Assembly (NCBI RefSeq): GCF_900115755.1
Contig: NZ_FOXQ01000017.1
Span: forward strand, 34,546-98,545
Direction: 5' to 3'
Length of the DNA stretch: 64,000 nucleotides
DNA from: Parafilimonas terrae
GTDB taxonomy: Bacteria; Bacteroidota; Bacteroidia; Chitinophagales; Chitinophagaceae
This document shows, piece after piece, positions 15,998-24,744 of this stretch (its first letter is position 1; each line of letters starts with the position of its first letter). The translations under genes and the position numbers were made by a program. The notes under the pieces were generated by a model that was not told the origin of the DNA, ran no database searches, and saw only the letters and a list, made by a program, of their open reading frames with translations.

Positions 15998-16588
15998 CTA
16001 TAAACGTACTGTGCCGAGCAGTTTACTGAAATTGGTGGCGTCAATGCCAAGATAAGATGCAAGGTATTTATGAGGAATAAGATTTAATACATGCGGGCTG
16101 CGTTTTAGAAGTGCCCTGAATTTTTCTTCAGCAGAAAAACATTGCAATTCTATCTGCCTTTCCAAAACTCCTGCAAACGTAAAGCTCAAAGATTTAAACA
16201 TGCATGCCTGGAAATCCGGGTAACGCTGCAATAAATTATTCACCTGTTTGTATTCGGTTCGCAGAAAACTGCTTGCCGTGAGGGTTTCCAGAAAAAACCG
16301 CGAGGGTTGTTGCAGCAAAAAAGAATCTGCAATGCCTGAAAAGGAAAAGGCATAGGTAAATACAATGGTTGCTTCGCGGCCATCATCATGCGCATAAAAA
16401 CCACGCTGCACGCCATCTAAAACAAAATATAAATAACGTTCTGTTTCACCGGCTTTTGTAAGCAGGGTTTTGCGTTTGGCTTCATAAGGTTTCCATATCG
16501 AAGCAAATTCATTCCAAACATTATCCTGCAAAGGTTGTATGGCTAAGATTATTTTCTTCAAATGATCCAAGGCCAGCATGGTTTCCAT
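15998..16588 (-). CDS. Crp/Fnr family transcriptional regulator
   Basis: A 196-residue protein with an N-terminal cyclic-nucleotide-binding-like beta-roll (ETERYLYFVLDGVQRGFYAH, then DGREATIVFTYAFSFSG) and a short C-terminal helix-turn-helix ending IPHKYLASYLGIDATNFSKL. This compact form is frequent in Bacteroidota. It is divergent from the DUF899 gene; the 82-bp shared spacer suggests it controls that gene and possibly the DinB gene behind it. The ligand is unknown, since residues for cAMP binding are not obviously conserved. Confidence 0.85.
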   Translation of the reverse strand: METMLALDHLKKIILAIQPLQDNVWNEFASIWKPYEAKRKTLLTKAGETERYLYFVLDGVQRGFYAHDDGREATIVFTYAFSFSGIADSFLLQQPSRFFLETLTASSFLRTEYKQVNNLLQRYPDFQACMFKSLSFTFAGVLERQIELQCFSAEEKFRALLKRSPHVLNLIPHKYLASYLGIDATNFSKLLGTVRL

Positions 16589-16670
16589 TGTTGTAAAATA
16601 AAAAATAAAATCCTTTTGATGTGTACGGATTTAAAAACCCCGTTTGTCTTTAACCAAAACAATAACAATT

Positions 16671-17492
16671 ATGGAAACACAAACTATGCAGCCTGCTGCA
16701 AAAAGCAAACGTCAAATTGTAAAGCCTGAAGAATGGCTGAAAGCACGCAAAGAATTATTACAGAAAGAAAAAGAGTTTACCAGGGCTTATGATAAATTAA
16801 GGGCTGAGCGGCTTGCATTGCCCTGGACAAAACTGACCAAAAATTATGTGTTCGACAGCATTGATGGCAAAATATCATTGGCAAACCTGTTTGATGGCTG
16901 CAGCCAGTTAATTATCCAGCATTTTATGTTTGACCCCGGTTGGGAAGAAGGTTGTGTGGGCTGCTCTTTCGGCGCCGATCATGCACAGGCTGCGTTAATA
17001 CATTTAAACAATCATGATGTAAGTTATGTGGCTGTTTCCCGTGCACCGGTTGAAAAAATTGAAGCATTTAAAAAGCGCATGGGCTGGACATTTCCATGGG
17101 TTTCATCATTAAACAACGATTTCAATTTCGATTTTCATGTATCGTTCAAACCGCAGGACATTGTGGATGGCAAAGTGTATTACAATTATGACATGCAGCC
17201 TTATATGGGTGAAGAAGCTCCGGGCGACAGCTCTTTTTTTAAAGATGAAGATGGAAATATATTTCATACCTATTCATCGTTTGCGCGTGGCGGTGAAAAT
17301 CAAATATCAACTTACATGATACTTGACACGGCGCCGTTAGGCCGCAATGAAGGAGAAGGCGAAAACCTTACAAGCTGGGTTCGGCATCATGATAAGTATA
17401 ATGCCGGCGGGCACGTTAATAAAGAAGGGCGTTATATAACTGAACAGGAAAACGGCTGTTGCTGCCATAATGAAGAACATAAACATAAGTGA
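16671..17492 (+). CDS. DUF899 family thioredoxin-like protein
   Basis: From the ATG at 16671 the product is 273 residues; a TTG in frame at 16644 would add nine. The block ELLQKEKEFTRAYDKLRAER, followed by LPW and then FMFDPGWEEGCVGCSFGAD, is the signature of DUF899, a thioredoxin-fold family of uncharacterised redox proteins. The CVGC motif is the likely active site. The C-terminus is CCC-rich (ENGCCCHNEEHKHK) with neighbouring His, which may bind metal. It is divergent from a Crp-like regulator and followed by a Cys-containing small membrane protein, a possible redox or metal-related pair. Confidence 0.82.
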   Translation: METQTMQPAAKSKRQIVKPEEWLKARKELLQKEKEFTRAYDKLRAERLALPWTKLTKNYVFDSIDGKISLANLFDGCSQLIIQHFMFDPGWEEGCVGCSFGADHAQAALIHLNNHDVSYVAVSRAPVEKIEAFKKRMGWTFPWVSSLNNDFNFDFHVSFKPQDIVDGKVYYNYDMQPYMGEEAPGDSSFFKDEDGNIFHTYSSFARGGENQISTYMILDTAPLGRNEGEGENLTSWVRHHDKYNAGGHVNKEGRYITEQENGCCCHNEEHKHK

Positions 17493-17493
17493 C

Positions 17494-17790
17494 ATGCAAT
17501 GCAATTGTAACAAGCATATAACGCCATTAAAAATTACCGAAAACAAGCAAGGCAAAAAGAAGGCAGCCCGGCGCGGAAGAGCTTTTATAGAAATGGCTGT
17601 GCCTGCATTTGTTTTTATGCTTATACCAAAATGCCCGGTTTGCCTTGCCGGTTATATTGCACTGGCCACTGGCGCCGGTATATCTTTAACCACCGCCACC
17701 TATATGAGAATTGGTTTGATTATAGCATGCGTTGCATCGTTGGTATATTTTGTTTTTAAACAGGTGAGTAAATATTTATTTCATAACTGA
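17494..17790 (+). CDS. Small membrane protein with Cys pairs
   Basis: A 98-residue protein from the ATG at 17494, one base after the DUF899 stop; an earlier ATG at 17470 would overlap that gene. It starts MQCNCNKH, has a basic segment, then two membrane helices. The first helix carries IPKCPVCLAGYIAL, a CxxC at the membrane entrance, and the second ends VYFVFKQVSKY. The CPVC in a helix recalls small mercury or metal transport proteins such as MerT/MerC, but there is no full match. I do not recognise the family. Proximity to the DUF899 gene suggests a shared operon. Confidence 0.65.
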   Translation: MQCNCNKHITPLKITENKQGKKKAARRGRAFIEMAVPAFVFMLIPKCPVCLAGYIALATGAGISLTTATYMRIGLIIACVASLVYFVFKQVSKYLFHN

Positions 17791-17851
17791 TGAACGTAAA
17801 TTGCGATGCAGAAAAGGTTATAATTAATGCTGAGATAACCCGGGGATTTAT

Positions 17852-17948
17852 AGCTGCCATGAAAATTTGTTGTACAAGGGAGTCCACGATTAAAATCGGG
17901 ATAGATGACACAACCGTGATGCCATGAAATACGATAGCTGATAACATA
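17852..17948. repeat. Dispersed intergenic repeat, copy 2
   Basis: It has GCTGCCATGAAAATTTG, TGTACAAGGGAGT, then a 22-bp insertion relative to copy 1, and GACACAACCGTGATGCCATG, ending with AGCTGATAACATAA. It lies between the small membrane gene and the YCII gene. Confidence 0.65.
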
Positions 17949-17982
17949 AAAATTCATCACCAAAAAGCAATACTATATTTCA

Positions 17983-18330
17983 ATGGAAAACTTTTTGTTC
18001 ATCGTAAGGGAAGACCTGCAACGATTAAAGGAAACCGGGGCGCAACAGCAACGCATACAGGAAATGACAAAATGGTGTGAAGGTTTGGCGGAATCTGGCA
18101 ACTATAAAGGCGGCGACCCGCTTAAAACAAACGGGAGTTATATTACAAAAGACAATGTGCTTTCTGACGGGCCTTTTATTGAAGCAAAGGAATGTATAAG
18201 TGGTTTTATTTTATTGCATGCCGAAAATATGGAACAGGCCATTGCCATTGCACAAACATGCCCTTATGTTTTGGATGGATCGATGGCACTTGAAATAAGG
18301 CCGATGCTTACGGCTACAATGATGAGCTGA
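17983..18330 (+). CDS. YCII-related (DGPF) protein
   Basis: The 115-residue protein has the DGPF motif in LSDGPFIEAKECISGFILLHA, the feature that names DGPF/YCII-type proteins, with a ferredoxin-like alpha-beta fold. Its stop codon overlaps the start of the following sigma factor gene by one base (TGATG), giving translational coupling. DGPF proteins are the regular genomic partners of ECF42 sigma factors. They are thought to be a target or signalling component; no enzymatic reaction is established. Confidence 0.88.
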   Translation: MENFLFIVREDLQRLKETGAQQQRIQEMTKWCEGLAESGNYKGGDPLKTNGSYITKDNVLSDGPFIEAKECISGFILLHAENMEQAIAIAQTCPYVLDGSMALEIRPMLTATMMS

Positions 18331-19559
18331 TGTACAATTTGCAGCAACAGGTTGACCAGTTATATAAAAAGCAATATGGAAAAATGATTGCCATGCTGTT
18401 GTATTGTTTTCGCGACATGCATATGGAAACTGCAGAAGATGTGGTGCAGGATACTTTTTCATCTGCATTAACTTCATGGAGTCACGGTAACATGCCGGAA
18501 AATATGGAAGGATGGTTGTTTAAGGTTTGCAGGAATAAAGCCATTAACAAGCTGAAAGAAAAAAAACATTTGCCGGGAGATGCAATGAATAGCCTAAGCA
18601 TTCATGAAACCATATTTCCCGAATCGCTTATAAAAGACCAGGGGCTGAAATTATTATTTGCATGCGCACATCCTGAACTTTCGCCAAAGGCGCAGGTGGT
18701 TATTACACTTAAATATGTCATCAATTTAAAAGTTGAACCCATTGCCAAAATACTTGCCATGAGCATTGATGGCATTGATAAGCTGCTTGTGCGGTCGAGG
18801 CAAAAAATAAAAGATGAAAAAATATTGTTTAAAGAATTAACAGCGGAGGCATTAGAACAACGTTTACCAATCGTCCATAAAATTCTTTACCTGGTTTTTA
18901 ATGAAGGCTATAAATCATCGTGGGGCAAACAATTAATACGGGAAGAGCTTTGTGAAGATGCGTTGATAATGACTAAAATATTATTGGAAAGCAGTTTTGC
19001 CAATAAAGAAACGCAGGCATTATTTGCCTTAATGCTGTTTAATGCAGCAAGGTTAAAATCGAGGTTTTCTGCAGATGGGGTTTTGCTCGACCTGGAGGAG
19101 CAGGACCGCCGTTTATGGAACGAGGATTTGATTATGCTGGGATGGAAACATCTTCACGATTCAAAAGATAATGTTGTATCACCGTATCATTACGAGGCCT
19201 CCATTGCTTACCTGCATTGCAATGCAGCGGGTTTTAAATCTACAGACTGGAATACGATCAAAGGGCTTTATTTAAAATTATTACAACTTAATTCAAACCC
19301 TTTTATTGAATTGAATTACGCCATCGCCTTATATTATGCAGGCAAAAAAGAAGACGCATTTTCTATTTTAAAAAAGCTGGAACAAAATGCATTTATGCAT
19401 CAATACCATTTATTAAATACCGCTTTGGGAAAATTGTATTTGCTGGAAGGTGATAAGCTCAATGCAAAAAAATACCTGGCATTGGCTGCAACGCAAACAA
19501 ATATGCTGGCAGAGAAAATTTTTATTGAACGATTAATGAGAAGGATTGATGAAGACTAA
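18330..19559 (+). CDS. ECF42-type RNA polymerase sigma factor with C-terminal TPR-like extension
   Basis: The 409-residue protein begins with an ECF sigma domain 2 (METAEDVVQDTFSSALTSW near residue 30) and has a sigma domain 4 with helix-turn-helix around KYVINLKVEPIAKILAMS. After about residue 180 there is a long helical region with LVFNEGYKSSWG and repeating Leu/Ala helices ending in AKKYLALAATQTNMLAEKIF, matching the TPR-like extension that distinguishes ECF42 sigma factors. These lack a classical anti-sigma factor and need the extension for activity. Coupled translation with the DGPF gene supports the assignment. Confidence 0.9.
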   Translation: MYNLQQQVDQLYKKQYGKMIAMLLYCFRDMHMETAEDVVQDTFSSALTSWSHGNMPENMEGWLFKVCRNKAINKLKEKKHLPGDAMNSLSIHETIFPESLIKDQGLKLLFACAHPELSPKAQVVITLKYVINLKVEPIAKILAMSIDGIDKLLVRSRQKIKDEKILFKELTAEALEQRLPIVHKILYLVFNEGYKSSWGKQLIREELCEDALIMTKILLESSFANKETQALFALMLFNAARLKSRFSADGVLLDLEEQDRRLWNEDLIMLGWKHLHDSKDNVVSPYHYEASIAYLHCNAAGFKSTDWNTIKGLYLKLLQLNSNPFIELNYAIALYYAGKKEDAFSILKKLEQNAFMHQYHLLNTALGKLYLLEGDKLNAKKYLALAATQTNMLAEKIFIERLMRRIDED

Positions 19560-19613
19560 AAGCTTTGATGATAAGAAATTTCAAAAGCGGCTGATCGTAA
19601 TTCGTATAAGCTT

Positions 19614-19988
19614 TTAAATATTGGCGGGCTTATAAGATGCTTTCATTTTATAACAAACTTCACCGGCTTTCAGGATTTTGGCATTCACATTAAAAACGCT
19701 TTCTTCCACTTGCTCAAAATCAATGGAAAAACTGATAACAGTATTTGCTTCCGGTTCAATTATACGCAGGAATTTTATTTCATCTGCCTTAATTAGCCGG
19801 AGTTTGGAATGAAGCGCTTCTTCTAAAAGTTCTTTTATTATTTGGAGCATACAGGCCCCGGGCAAAACAGCCCTCACAGGAAAATGGCCCATGAATATCT
19901 CATGAGCGCTGTTAAGTCCAATCAATGCCGTAATTGAATTGGTTGCCTGTTCGATATGTTGGATAATATAAAGAGCATTTTTCAGCAT
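19614..19988 (-). CDS. Hotdog-fold 3-hydroxyacyl-ACP dehydratase, flexirubin cluster
   Basis: This 124-residue FabZ-like protein contains SAHEIFMGHFPVRAVLPG, where the His of GHFP is the catalytic base. At the position of the catalytic Glu of FabZ the sequence has Gln (PGACMLQIIKE), a substitution I have seen in pigment-cluster dehydratases. It would remove water from the beta-hydroxy chain to form the conjugated double bonds. The degenerate ketosynthase gene follows 4 bp upstream on the same strand, indicating one operon. It is the last gene of the 26.0-19.6 kb run. Reduced activity or a different proton donor is possible because of the Gln. Confidence 0.8.
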   Translation of the reverse strand: MLKNALYIIQHIEQATNSITALIGLNSAHEIFMGHFPVRAVLPGACMLQIIKELLEEALHSKLRLIKADEIKFLRIIEPEANTVISFSIDFEQVEESVFNVNAKILKAGEVCYKMKASYKPANI

Positions 19989-19992
19989 CAGG

Positions 19993-21060
19993 TTAGTTAC
20001 ATTTTGAAATTAAAATAAATGAGTGATACCTGTATTGATAACAATTATAAATTAAGATACGGTTTATCTTTTCAGCATCAATACCTGTTTCTTCAAAACA
20101 TGGCGGCAATTGTTTTTGTTTGATAATATTGGCAGCAAGCCACAACGCAAAGGAAGAAGATGTTGGATATTCTCCGCACAAATGCTTATAATTTATGGAA
20201 GCTACATTTGCGAAAACAGTATTATGCATATCATCAAACATCTTATCCTGCAGCATATCTCCATTCCTGCCTGTAATAATTAAATCAATATCGCCAGCAT
20301 TAATTTTTTGCGCCGATAAAAACCTTGCAACTTCATTTTTTACATCACCACCACCGGCTTTATAAATAAGTTCTATGCCGTCAATCTGCGCATAATCATT
20401 TTCATTATGATTGCCGGATAATAAAAAAAATCCACTTCCCTGGCCTGCTATGCTTCCGCGTGTATTGGAATTAAATAAAGAAAGATTTGATACAGCCTGT
20501 TGTTTAAACAGTCCAAACCTGCGCAACACATTCCAGGTAAAACCTGTCATTTCATCTGCACTGCCGGCTAATGCATTTTCAGCGCTTTGCTCATTCAACA
20601 GCAGCACAGCATCGGTTAATGCGTGCTCAAAGGAAAAGCCCCGGTGCGCATACGTTGTATTATAATTATGGCATTTTAATGTTAATGCAATTTGTGCGCT
20701 TACAAGATTATGTGTAGATTGAATAAATGAAGTTGGTGAAAGCGCCTGCTCATTCTGCAAAACAATACTCTTCAAAAAAGCTTCGGAATCTTCCATGCAC
20801 CCATAAGAGGTGCCTGAAACAATTGCATCAACAGTTTCAATGCCTGCATCTTTCAAACAACGTAATGCTGTGGTAACACCGGTACGCACCACTTTGCTCA
20901 TGCGGCGCAATTGCCTTGCGTTCATGAAGTCTTTATAAGATGGCTCTGCAAAAGGCAATATTGTTTCCGTGTATTCAATTGGGGAACCTGTAAATAAACC
21001 GTTATTAAAAGTTTCCTGTGCACTTATATATGAAGCGGAACGTATAAATATCTTCTTCAT
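19993..21060 (-). CDS. Degenerate beta-ketoacyl synthase (chain-length-factor-like)
   Basis: A 355-residue protein with the thiolase-type ketosynthase fold but without its catalytic residues. Where active enzymes have ACxSG it reads YAHRGFSFEHA; where they have HGT it reads TGRNGDM; and where they have GHTLGA it reads CGEYPTSSSFAL. The loss of all three residues is what defines a chain length factor partner in type II aryl polyene synthases. It is one base apart from the active ketosynthase gene at 21062-22258, with which it probably forms a heterodimer. An inactive paralogue without partner is the alternative. Confidence 0.8.
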   Translation of the reverse strand: MKKIFIRSASYISAQETFNNGLFTGSPIEYTETILPFAEPSYKDFMNARQLRRMSKVVRTGVTTALRCLKDAGIETVDAIVSGTSYGCMEDSEAFLKSIVLQNEQALSPTSFIQSTHNLVSAQIALTLKCHNYNTTYAHRGFSFEHALTDAVLLLNEQSAENALAGSADEMTGFTWNVLRRFGLFKQQAVSNLSLFNSNTRGSIAGQGSGFFLLSGNHNENDYAQIDGIELIYKAGGGDVKNEVARFLSAQKINAGDIDLIITGRNGDMLQDKMFDDMHNTVFANVASINYKHLCGEYPTSSSFALWLAANIIKQKQLPPCFEETGIDAEKINRILIYNCYQYRYHSFILISKCN

Positions 21061-21061
21061 T

Positions 21062-22258
21062 TTACAGTTTTGAAAAAATTAATGAAGAACAATTGCCGCC
21101 AAAACCAAATGAATTTGACAGCACATGCTGCACAGGCTGTGTTGAAAAGCCAGTTTCAACAACAAAGGGAAATTCAGGGATGGGTGTTTGCAACCTTAGA
21201 TTGGGATAGATGAAACCATGCTTTATTGCCAATGAGGAAAACACGGCTTCTATGCCTCCGCTTGCACCCAATGTGTGGCCCGTAAAAGATTTTGTGGAAC
21301 TCATTTTTGGGTAAGGCGCTTTAAACAAACGTTGTATGGCAGCGCCTTCTGCCATATCGTTATTATAAGTGCCCGTGCCATGCAGGTTAATATAGTCAAT
21401 ATTATTTGTGTTTAAATGCGCTGCCGCCAACGCCTGCTGCATGGCAAGATAGGAACCCATGCCATCGGGCGATGAAGCTGTTTGATGATAGGCATCGTTT
21501 GTATTGGAATATCCTTTCAGCTCGCAATACATTTTTTTGTTTAAACTATTGGCAACCGCTTCAGATACAAGCACCACGTAACCTGCACCCTCACCCAAAT
21601 TCAATCCATTCCTGTTCTCATCAAAAGGCTTGCAAAATTCTTTATCTAAAATCATTAGCGTATTAAAACCATTAACGGTGAATTTTGCCAACGCGTCTGT
21701 GCCGCCTGCAACAGCCACATCAAGCATGCCCGCTTTTATTAATCTTGCACCCAGCATAATTGAATTAGCTGACGATGAGCATGCGGTATTTATGGTGGTT
21801 GTATAACCGCTGATGCTAAGTTTATCTGCAACCAACTGTGTTATGCTGCCACATTCATGATACACTACATCATGCAGGTTGCCTTTCCCATAACCTTTTA
21901 AAACATCGGTAAAAAAGTTTTCTGTTTTATCAATGCCTGCGGCAGTTGTTGCTGATATAAAACCACAGCGAAATGCATGTATATTTTCAATAGCAGCATC
22001 GTTTAAAGCTTCTTTTGCGGCAGCCATACTTAATAATGCGGTACGGCTTAGCTTGTTTGACAAACCTGTTTTTTCAGCAAGCTCATCATTGCTCAGCTTC
22101 ACTTCAGCAACAGGGATTTCGCTGGCATGCACGGTTTTTAAAAACACCGCCTTGGCCATACCGGCCTGTCCTGTTTTCAATGCGTATAAACATTCCTGTA
22201 CGTTGTTTCCGATGGCCGATATAATTCCTAATCCCGCTATGTAAATTTTATCACTCAT
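21062..22258 (-). CDS. Beta-ketoacyl-ACP synthase, flexirubin cluster
   Basis: The 398-residue protein has complete active-site motifs: Cys in TINTACSSSANS, His in LHGTGTYNND and His in KSFTGHTLGASGG. It starts YIAGLGIISAIG and ends SNSFGFGGNCSSLIFS, as in KAS II enzymes. It likely elongates the aryl polyene chain together with the CLF-like protein encoded directly downstream. The upstream spacer (22259-22374) has 7-bp spaced GTGAAA/ATTG words of the short-period type. Confidence 0.9.
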   Translation of the reverse strand: MSDKIYIAGLGIISAIGNNVQECLYALKTGQAGMAKAVFLKTVHASEIPVAEVKLSNDELAEKTGLSNKLSRTALLSMAAAKEALNDAAIENIHAFRCGFISATTAAGIDKTENFFTDVLKGYGKGNLHDVVYHECGSITQLVADKLSISGYTTTINTACSSSANSIMLGARLIKAGMLDVAVAGGTDALAKFTVNGFNTLMILDKEFCKPFDENRNGLNLGEGAGYVVLVSEAVANSLNKKMYCELKGYSNTNDAYHQTASSPDGMGSYLAMQQALAAAHLNTNNIDYINLHGTGTYNNDMAEGAAIQRLFKAPYPKMSSTKSFTGHTLGASGGIEAVFSSLAIKHGFIYPNLRLQTPIPEFPFVVETGFSTQPVQHVLSNSFGFGGNCSSLIFSKL

Positions 22259-22374
22259 TTATTTCAATCACTGCTTTTGTCAATTGTAAATCATTTGTCA
22301 AACGTGAAAACTCAATGATTGATTATTGTTTTAATACATTTAATTGTATTGCTAAACCTCTCACTCATTTCGTT

Positions 22375-23004
22375 TCACAATTGAGCATTCAAGCCTTCAA
22401 ATATCTTATCCATATTTTCTTCTGTAAAATCAATCGATGATGCCGCGACATCCTTACCAATTAAAAACAATGCAGCTTTATACGTTTCACCTATAACATC
22501 AGCCCAGCCACAAATGCAAAGCTTTAATTTATTGTTTGCAAAAAGATCATCAACATATTCTTTTATAAAGGCTGCATTAAACGTTTCGAAAATAAAACAG
22601 GCATTCTCTCCTTTAAAATTGTTGCGAATGCAGATTTCGCCGTTTAAAATATTGGGCAAAGTATAAACAAACAAAGCAGGGCTTGCCATTTCAATTGTTT
22701 GAAAATATTTTACATCCGCTTCAAGGCTTGAATTCGCGTTTGTAAGCAACAAACCAATTTCTTCAGGATTATAATGTTTTACAATGTTCTCATCTTTTAA
22801 TAAAACTTCCGAAGCAAGCCACCCAAGCTTGCTGAGATTATCCATTTTATAAAATTTTGGATAATCAATATGCAGGAATTTATAAAGCTGTACCAGGAAA
22901 GATGAAAGACCAACGTTCTTATCGCTGTACAATACTTCACCGTTTTTTATCACGCTTTCATCAGCAATAACACAATTTGATATTATATGTAATGGTTCTT
23001 TCAA
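22375..23004 (-). CDS. Ketosynthase N-terminal-like truncated protein, flexirubin cluster
   Basis: This 209-residue protein looks like the N-terminal half of a ketosynthase: EEIGLLLTNANSSLEADVKY and then SPALFVYTLPNILNGEICIR correspond to the region before the active-site Cys in KS proteins. No catalytic Cys or His motif is present and the C-terminal half is missing. It overlaps no neighbour but starts 6 bp after the 23011-24138 ketosynthase. Short proteins of this kind occur in other flexirubin loci, so it is probably a dedicated non-catalytic component rather than a fragment. Function unknown. Confidence 0.7.
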   Translation of the reverse strand: MKEPLHIISNCVIADESVIKNGEVLYSDKNVGLSSFLVQLYKFLHIDYPKFYKMDNLSKLGWLASEVLLKDENIVKHYNPEEIGLLLTNANSSLEADVKYFQTIEMASPALFVYTLPNILNGEICIRNNFKGENACFIFETFNAAFIKEYVDDLFANNKLKLCICGWADVIGETYKAALFLIGKDVAASSIDFTEENMDKIFEGLNAQL

Positions 23005-23010
23005 AATATA

Positions 23011-24138
23011 TTATTTACTGAAAATAATAGCCGCATTGCAACCGCCAAACCCCGATGCTGTTTTAATGCAAGTATTAATTTGTTTATGTATAATTTGTTT
23101 GCAAACATTTATGGGTTGGGAAACGCCATGCACCTCAAAACCTTTTGTTGGTAAGATTGTGTTTTGTTGTAAAGATTCAATTGAAATAACAGATTCAACC
23201 AAACCTGCAGCGCCTAATGTATGGCCATAAAACGCTTTCAGGCTGTTTACAGGCTGCGATGTTAAACCTGCTAACGCAATAGCTTTTGCTTCCATTTCAT
23301 CATTGTAAATAGTAGCTGTGCCATGCGCTGAAATGAAGTCAATATTTTCTTTTGATAACCGGGCATCATCCATTGCCGCTGCGATGCATTGATATAATTC
23401 ATTGCCTGTTCTCGATGGCCCTGAAATATGATTGGCATCATTGCTTACAGCGCCGCTTATTACTTTAATACCATCTGCGTTTTTCCTGTTTGATGAAAGT
23501 ACAACGGTTGCTGCTGCTTCGCCCAGGTTAATACCATTACGGTCGGCGTCAAATGGTTTACATAAACCATTGCTCAAAGCCTGGAAGGATTTAAACCCGG
23601 ACAATATAAATTTTGTAATAATGTCTGCTCCTGTAACAACCACATTATCATATTTACCTGATTGAATAACCCGCATACCTGTTATGATTGCCAGTGAGCC
23701 CGAAATGCAGGCATTGGAAATAATTAATGGCTGATTTATAAATCCAAAATGGGCAGTAATAAGTTTTGCCGAAGTGTGCAGTGCAATTTTTTTTTGCAAC
23801 TGTTCATCATATACTTCGCTTTCAAGCAAACTAATATTGCCTTTTGTTGTTGATATTATAAGCAGGGTTTTATCATCTTTTACATTAATACCGGACTGTT
23901 TGAGCGCTTCATCAACAGATGCTATAATGAGTTTTTCAAACTTTGTATAATTCTTTTCAGGAGAAGCAGGCAATGAAAAATCATTGTTAAACAAAGCTGC
24001 ATAATAAGGCTCATCAGCAAAGGCGTTATGATGTTCTTTCACTGCAGAAATATCATGCAGCAACGCATCAAAATTTTCTTTTGTTGTGCTTCCTAAAGGA
24101 GAAAAAATATTATCAGCAATAATAAAAACGTCTTTCAT
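23011..24138 (-). CDS. Beta-ketoacyl-ACP synthase, flexirubin cluster
   Basis: A 375-residue condensing enzyme with Cys in IISNACISGSLAI, His in ISAHGTATIYNDE and His in KAFYGHTLGAAGL. It is shorter than the other ketosynthases here and its N-terminus (VFIIADNIFSPLG) is diverged. It resembles the ApeO/ApeR-type synthases that accompany aryl polyene loci. With the 21062 and 10444 genes there are three apparently active ketosynthases, so division of labour between priming and elongation is likely. Order of action is not deducible from sequence. Confidence 0.87.
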   Translation of the reverse strand: MKDVFIIADNIFSPLGSTTKENFDALLHDISAVKEHHNAFADEPYYAALFNNDFSLPASPEKNYTKFEKLIIASVDEALKQSGINVKDDKTLLIISTTKGNISLLESEVYDEQLQKKIALHTSAKLITAHFGFINQPLIISNACISGSLAIITGMRVIQSGKYDNVVVTGADIITKFILSGFKSFQALSNGLCKPFDADRNGINLGEAAATVVLSSNRKNADGIKVISGAVSNDANHISGPSRTGNELYQCIAAAMDDARLSKENIDFISAHGTATIYNDEMEAKAIALAGLTSQPVNSLKAFYGHTLGAAGLVESVISIESLQQNTILPTKGFEVHGVSQPINVCKQIIHKQINTCIKTASGFGGCNAAIIFSK

Positions 24139-24227
24139 TTATTCTCTCACATTTCAATCTTTGTTTGTTCAAAAGTTCACGGGTTTATTTTAACCCCTAA
24201 TCGCTAATTACAAATTCCGGATTCTCC

Positions 24228-24258
24228 AACCTTTCAACTAATCAACCATTAAACTCCT
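24228..24258. repeat. Short 8-bp period array (AACNNNTC type)
   Basis: AACCTTTC, AACTAATC, AACCATTA and AACTCCTC follow at 8-bp spacing and reach the stop codon of the dehydratase gene. Confidence 0.55.
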
Positions 24259-24680
24259 CAACTAACCTCCGGTTCAATAAATATGCGCATTTCACACTGC
24301 GCAATTAATTCTTCTTTCAATACAATTTTTCCGCTTATCAATTGCATATTCATTACATGGCCTGTGGTTACAATTTCTGTTATGAATTCACTATTTATTG
24401 CCGGCAAAGAAAATACTTCAAAGTTTTTAACCGCAGCAATATAACCTAACGGAGCAGGCTTACCTTGCTTCAAGGCGTTATAGCCTGCACCTACAGCTGC
24501 TGTTTGAGCAATGTTTTCAAGCAGCCCGGCCTCCGCCAAAAAACCGTCTTCATTAAACACATTATCAGCCTTTGCTTTGAACGAAGTACGTGCGGTTGTA
24601 TCGTCAACATATAATAAAGCGTCAATCATCACAAACGGAGCACGTTGCGGAATAAATGGTAATATATCTTTCGTAATCAT
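24258..24680 (-). CDS. ApeP-like hotdog dehydratase, flexirubin cluster
   Basis: The 140-residue protein begins ILPFIPQRAPFVMIDALLYV, matching the ApeP/FabA-like dehydratase family in which the RxPF-MID segment opens the hotdog fold. GLLENIAQTAAVGAGY near residue 75 carries the conserved Glu and Gln on the central helix. It is expected to act as a partner to, or with, the other dehydratase at 19614 to form trans double bonds. It lies between the acyl ligase and the ketosynthases on the same strand. The assignment rests on the family pattern and context. Confidence 0.8.
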   Translation of the reverse strand: MITKDILPFIPQRAPFVMIDALLYVDDTTARTSFKAKADNVFNEDGFLAEAGLLENIAQTAAVGAGYNALKQGKPAPLGYIAAVKNFEVFSLPAINSEFITEIVTTGHVMNMQLISGKIVLKEELIAQCEMRIFIEPEVS

Positions 24681-24744
24681 TATTACAGGTTATCATGCAC
24701 AAAACGCATAGAAAATCATTCAATACGAATATAAACAGTGATTT

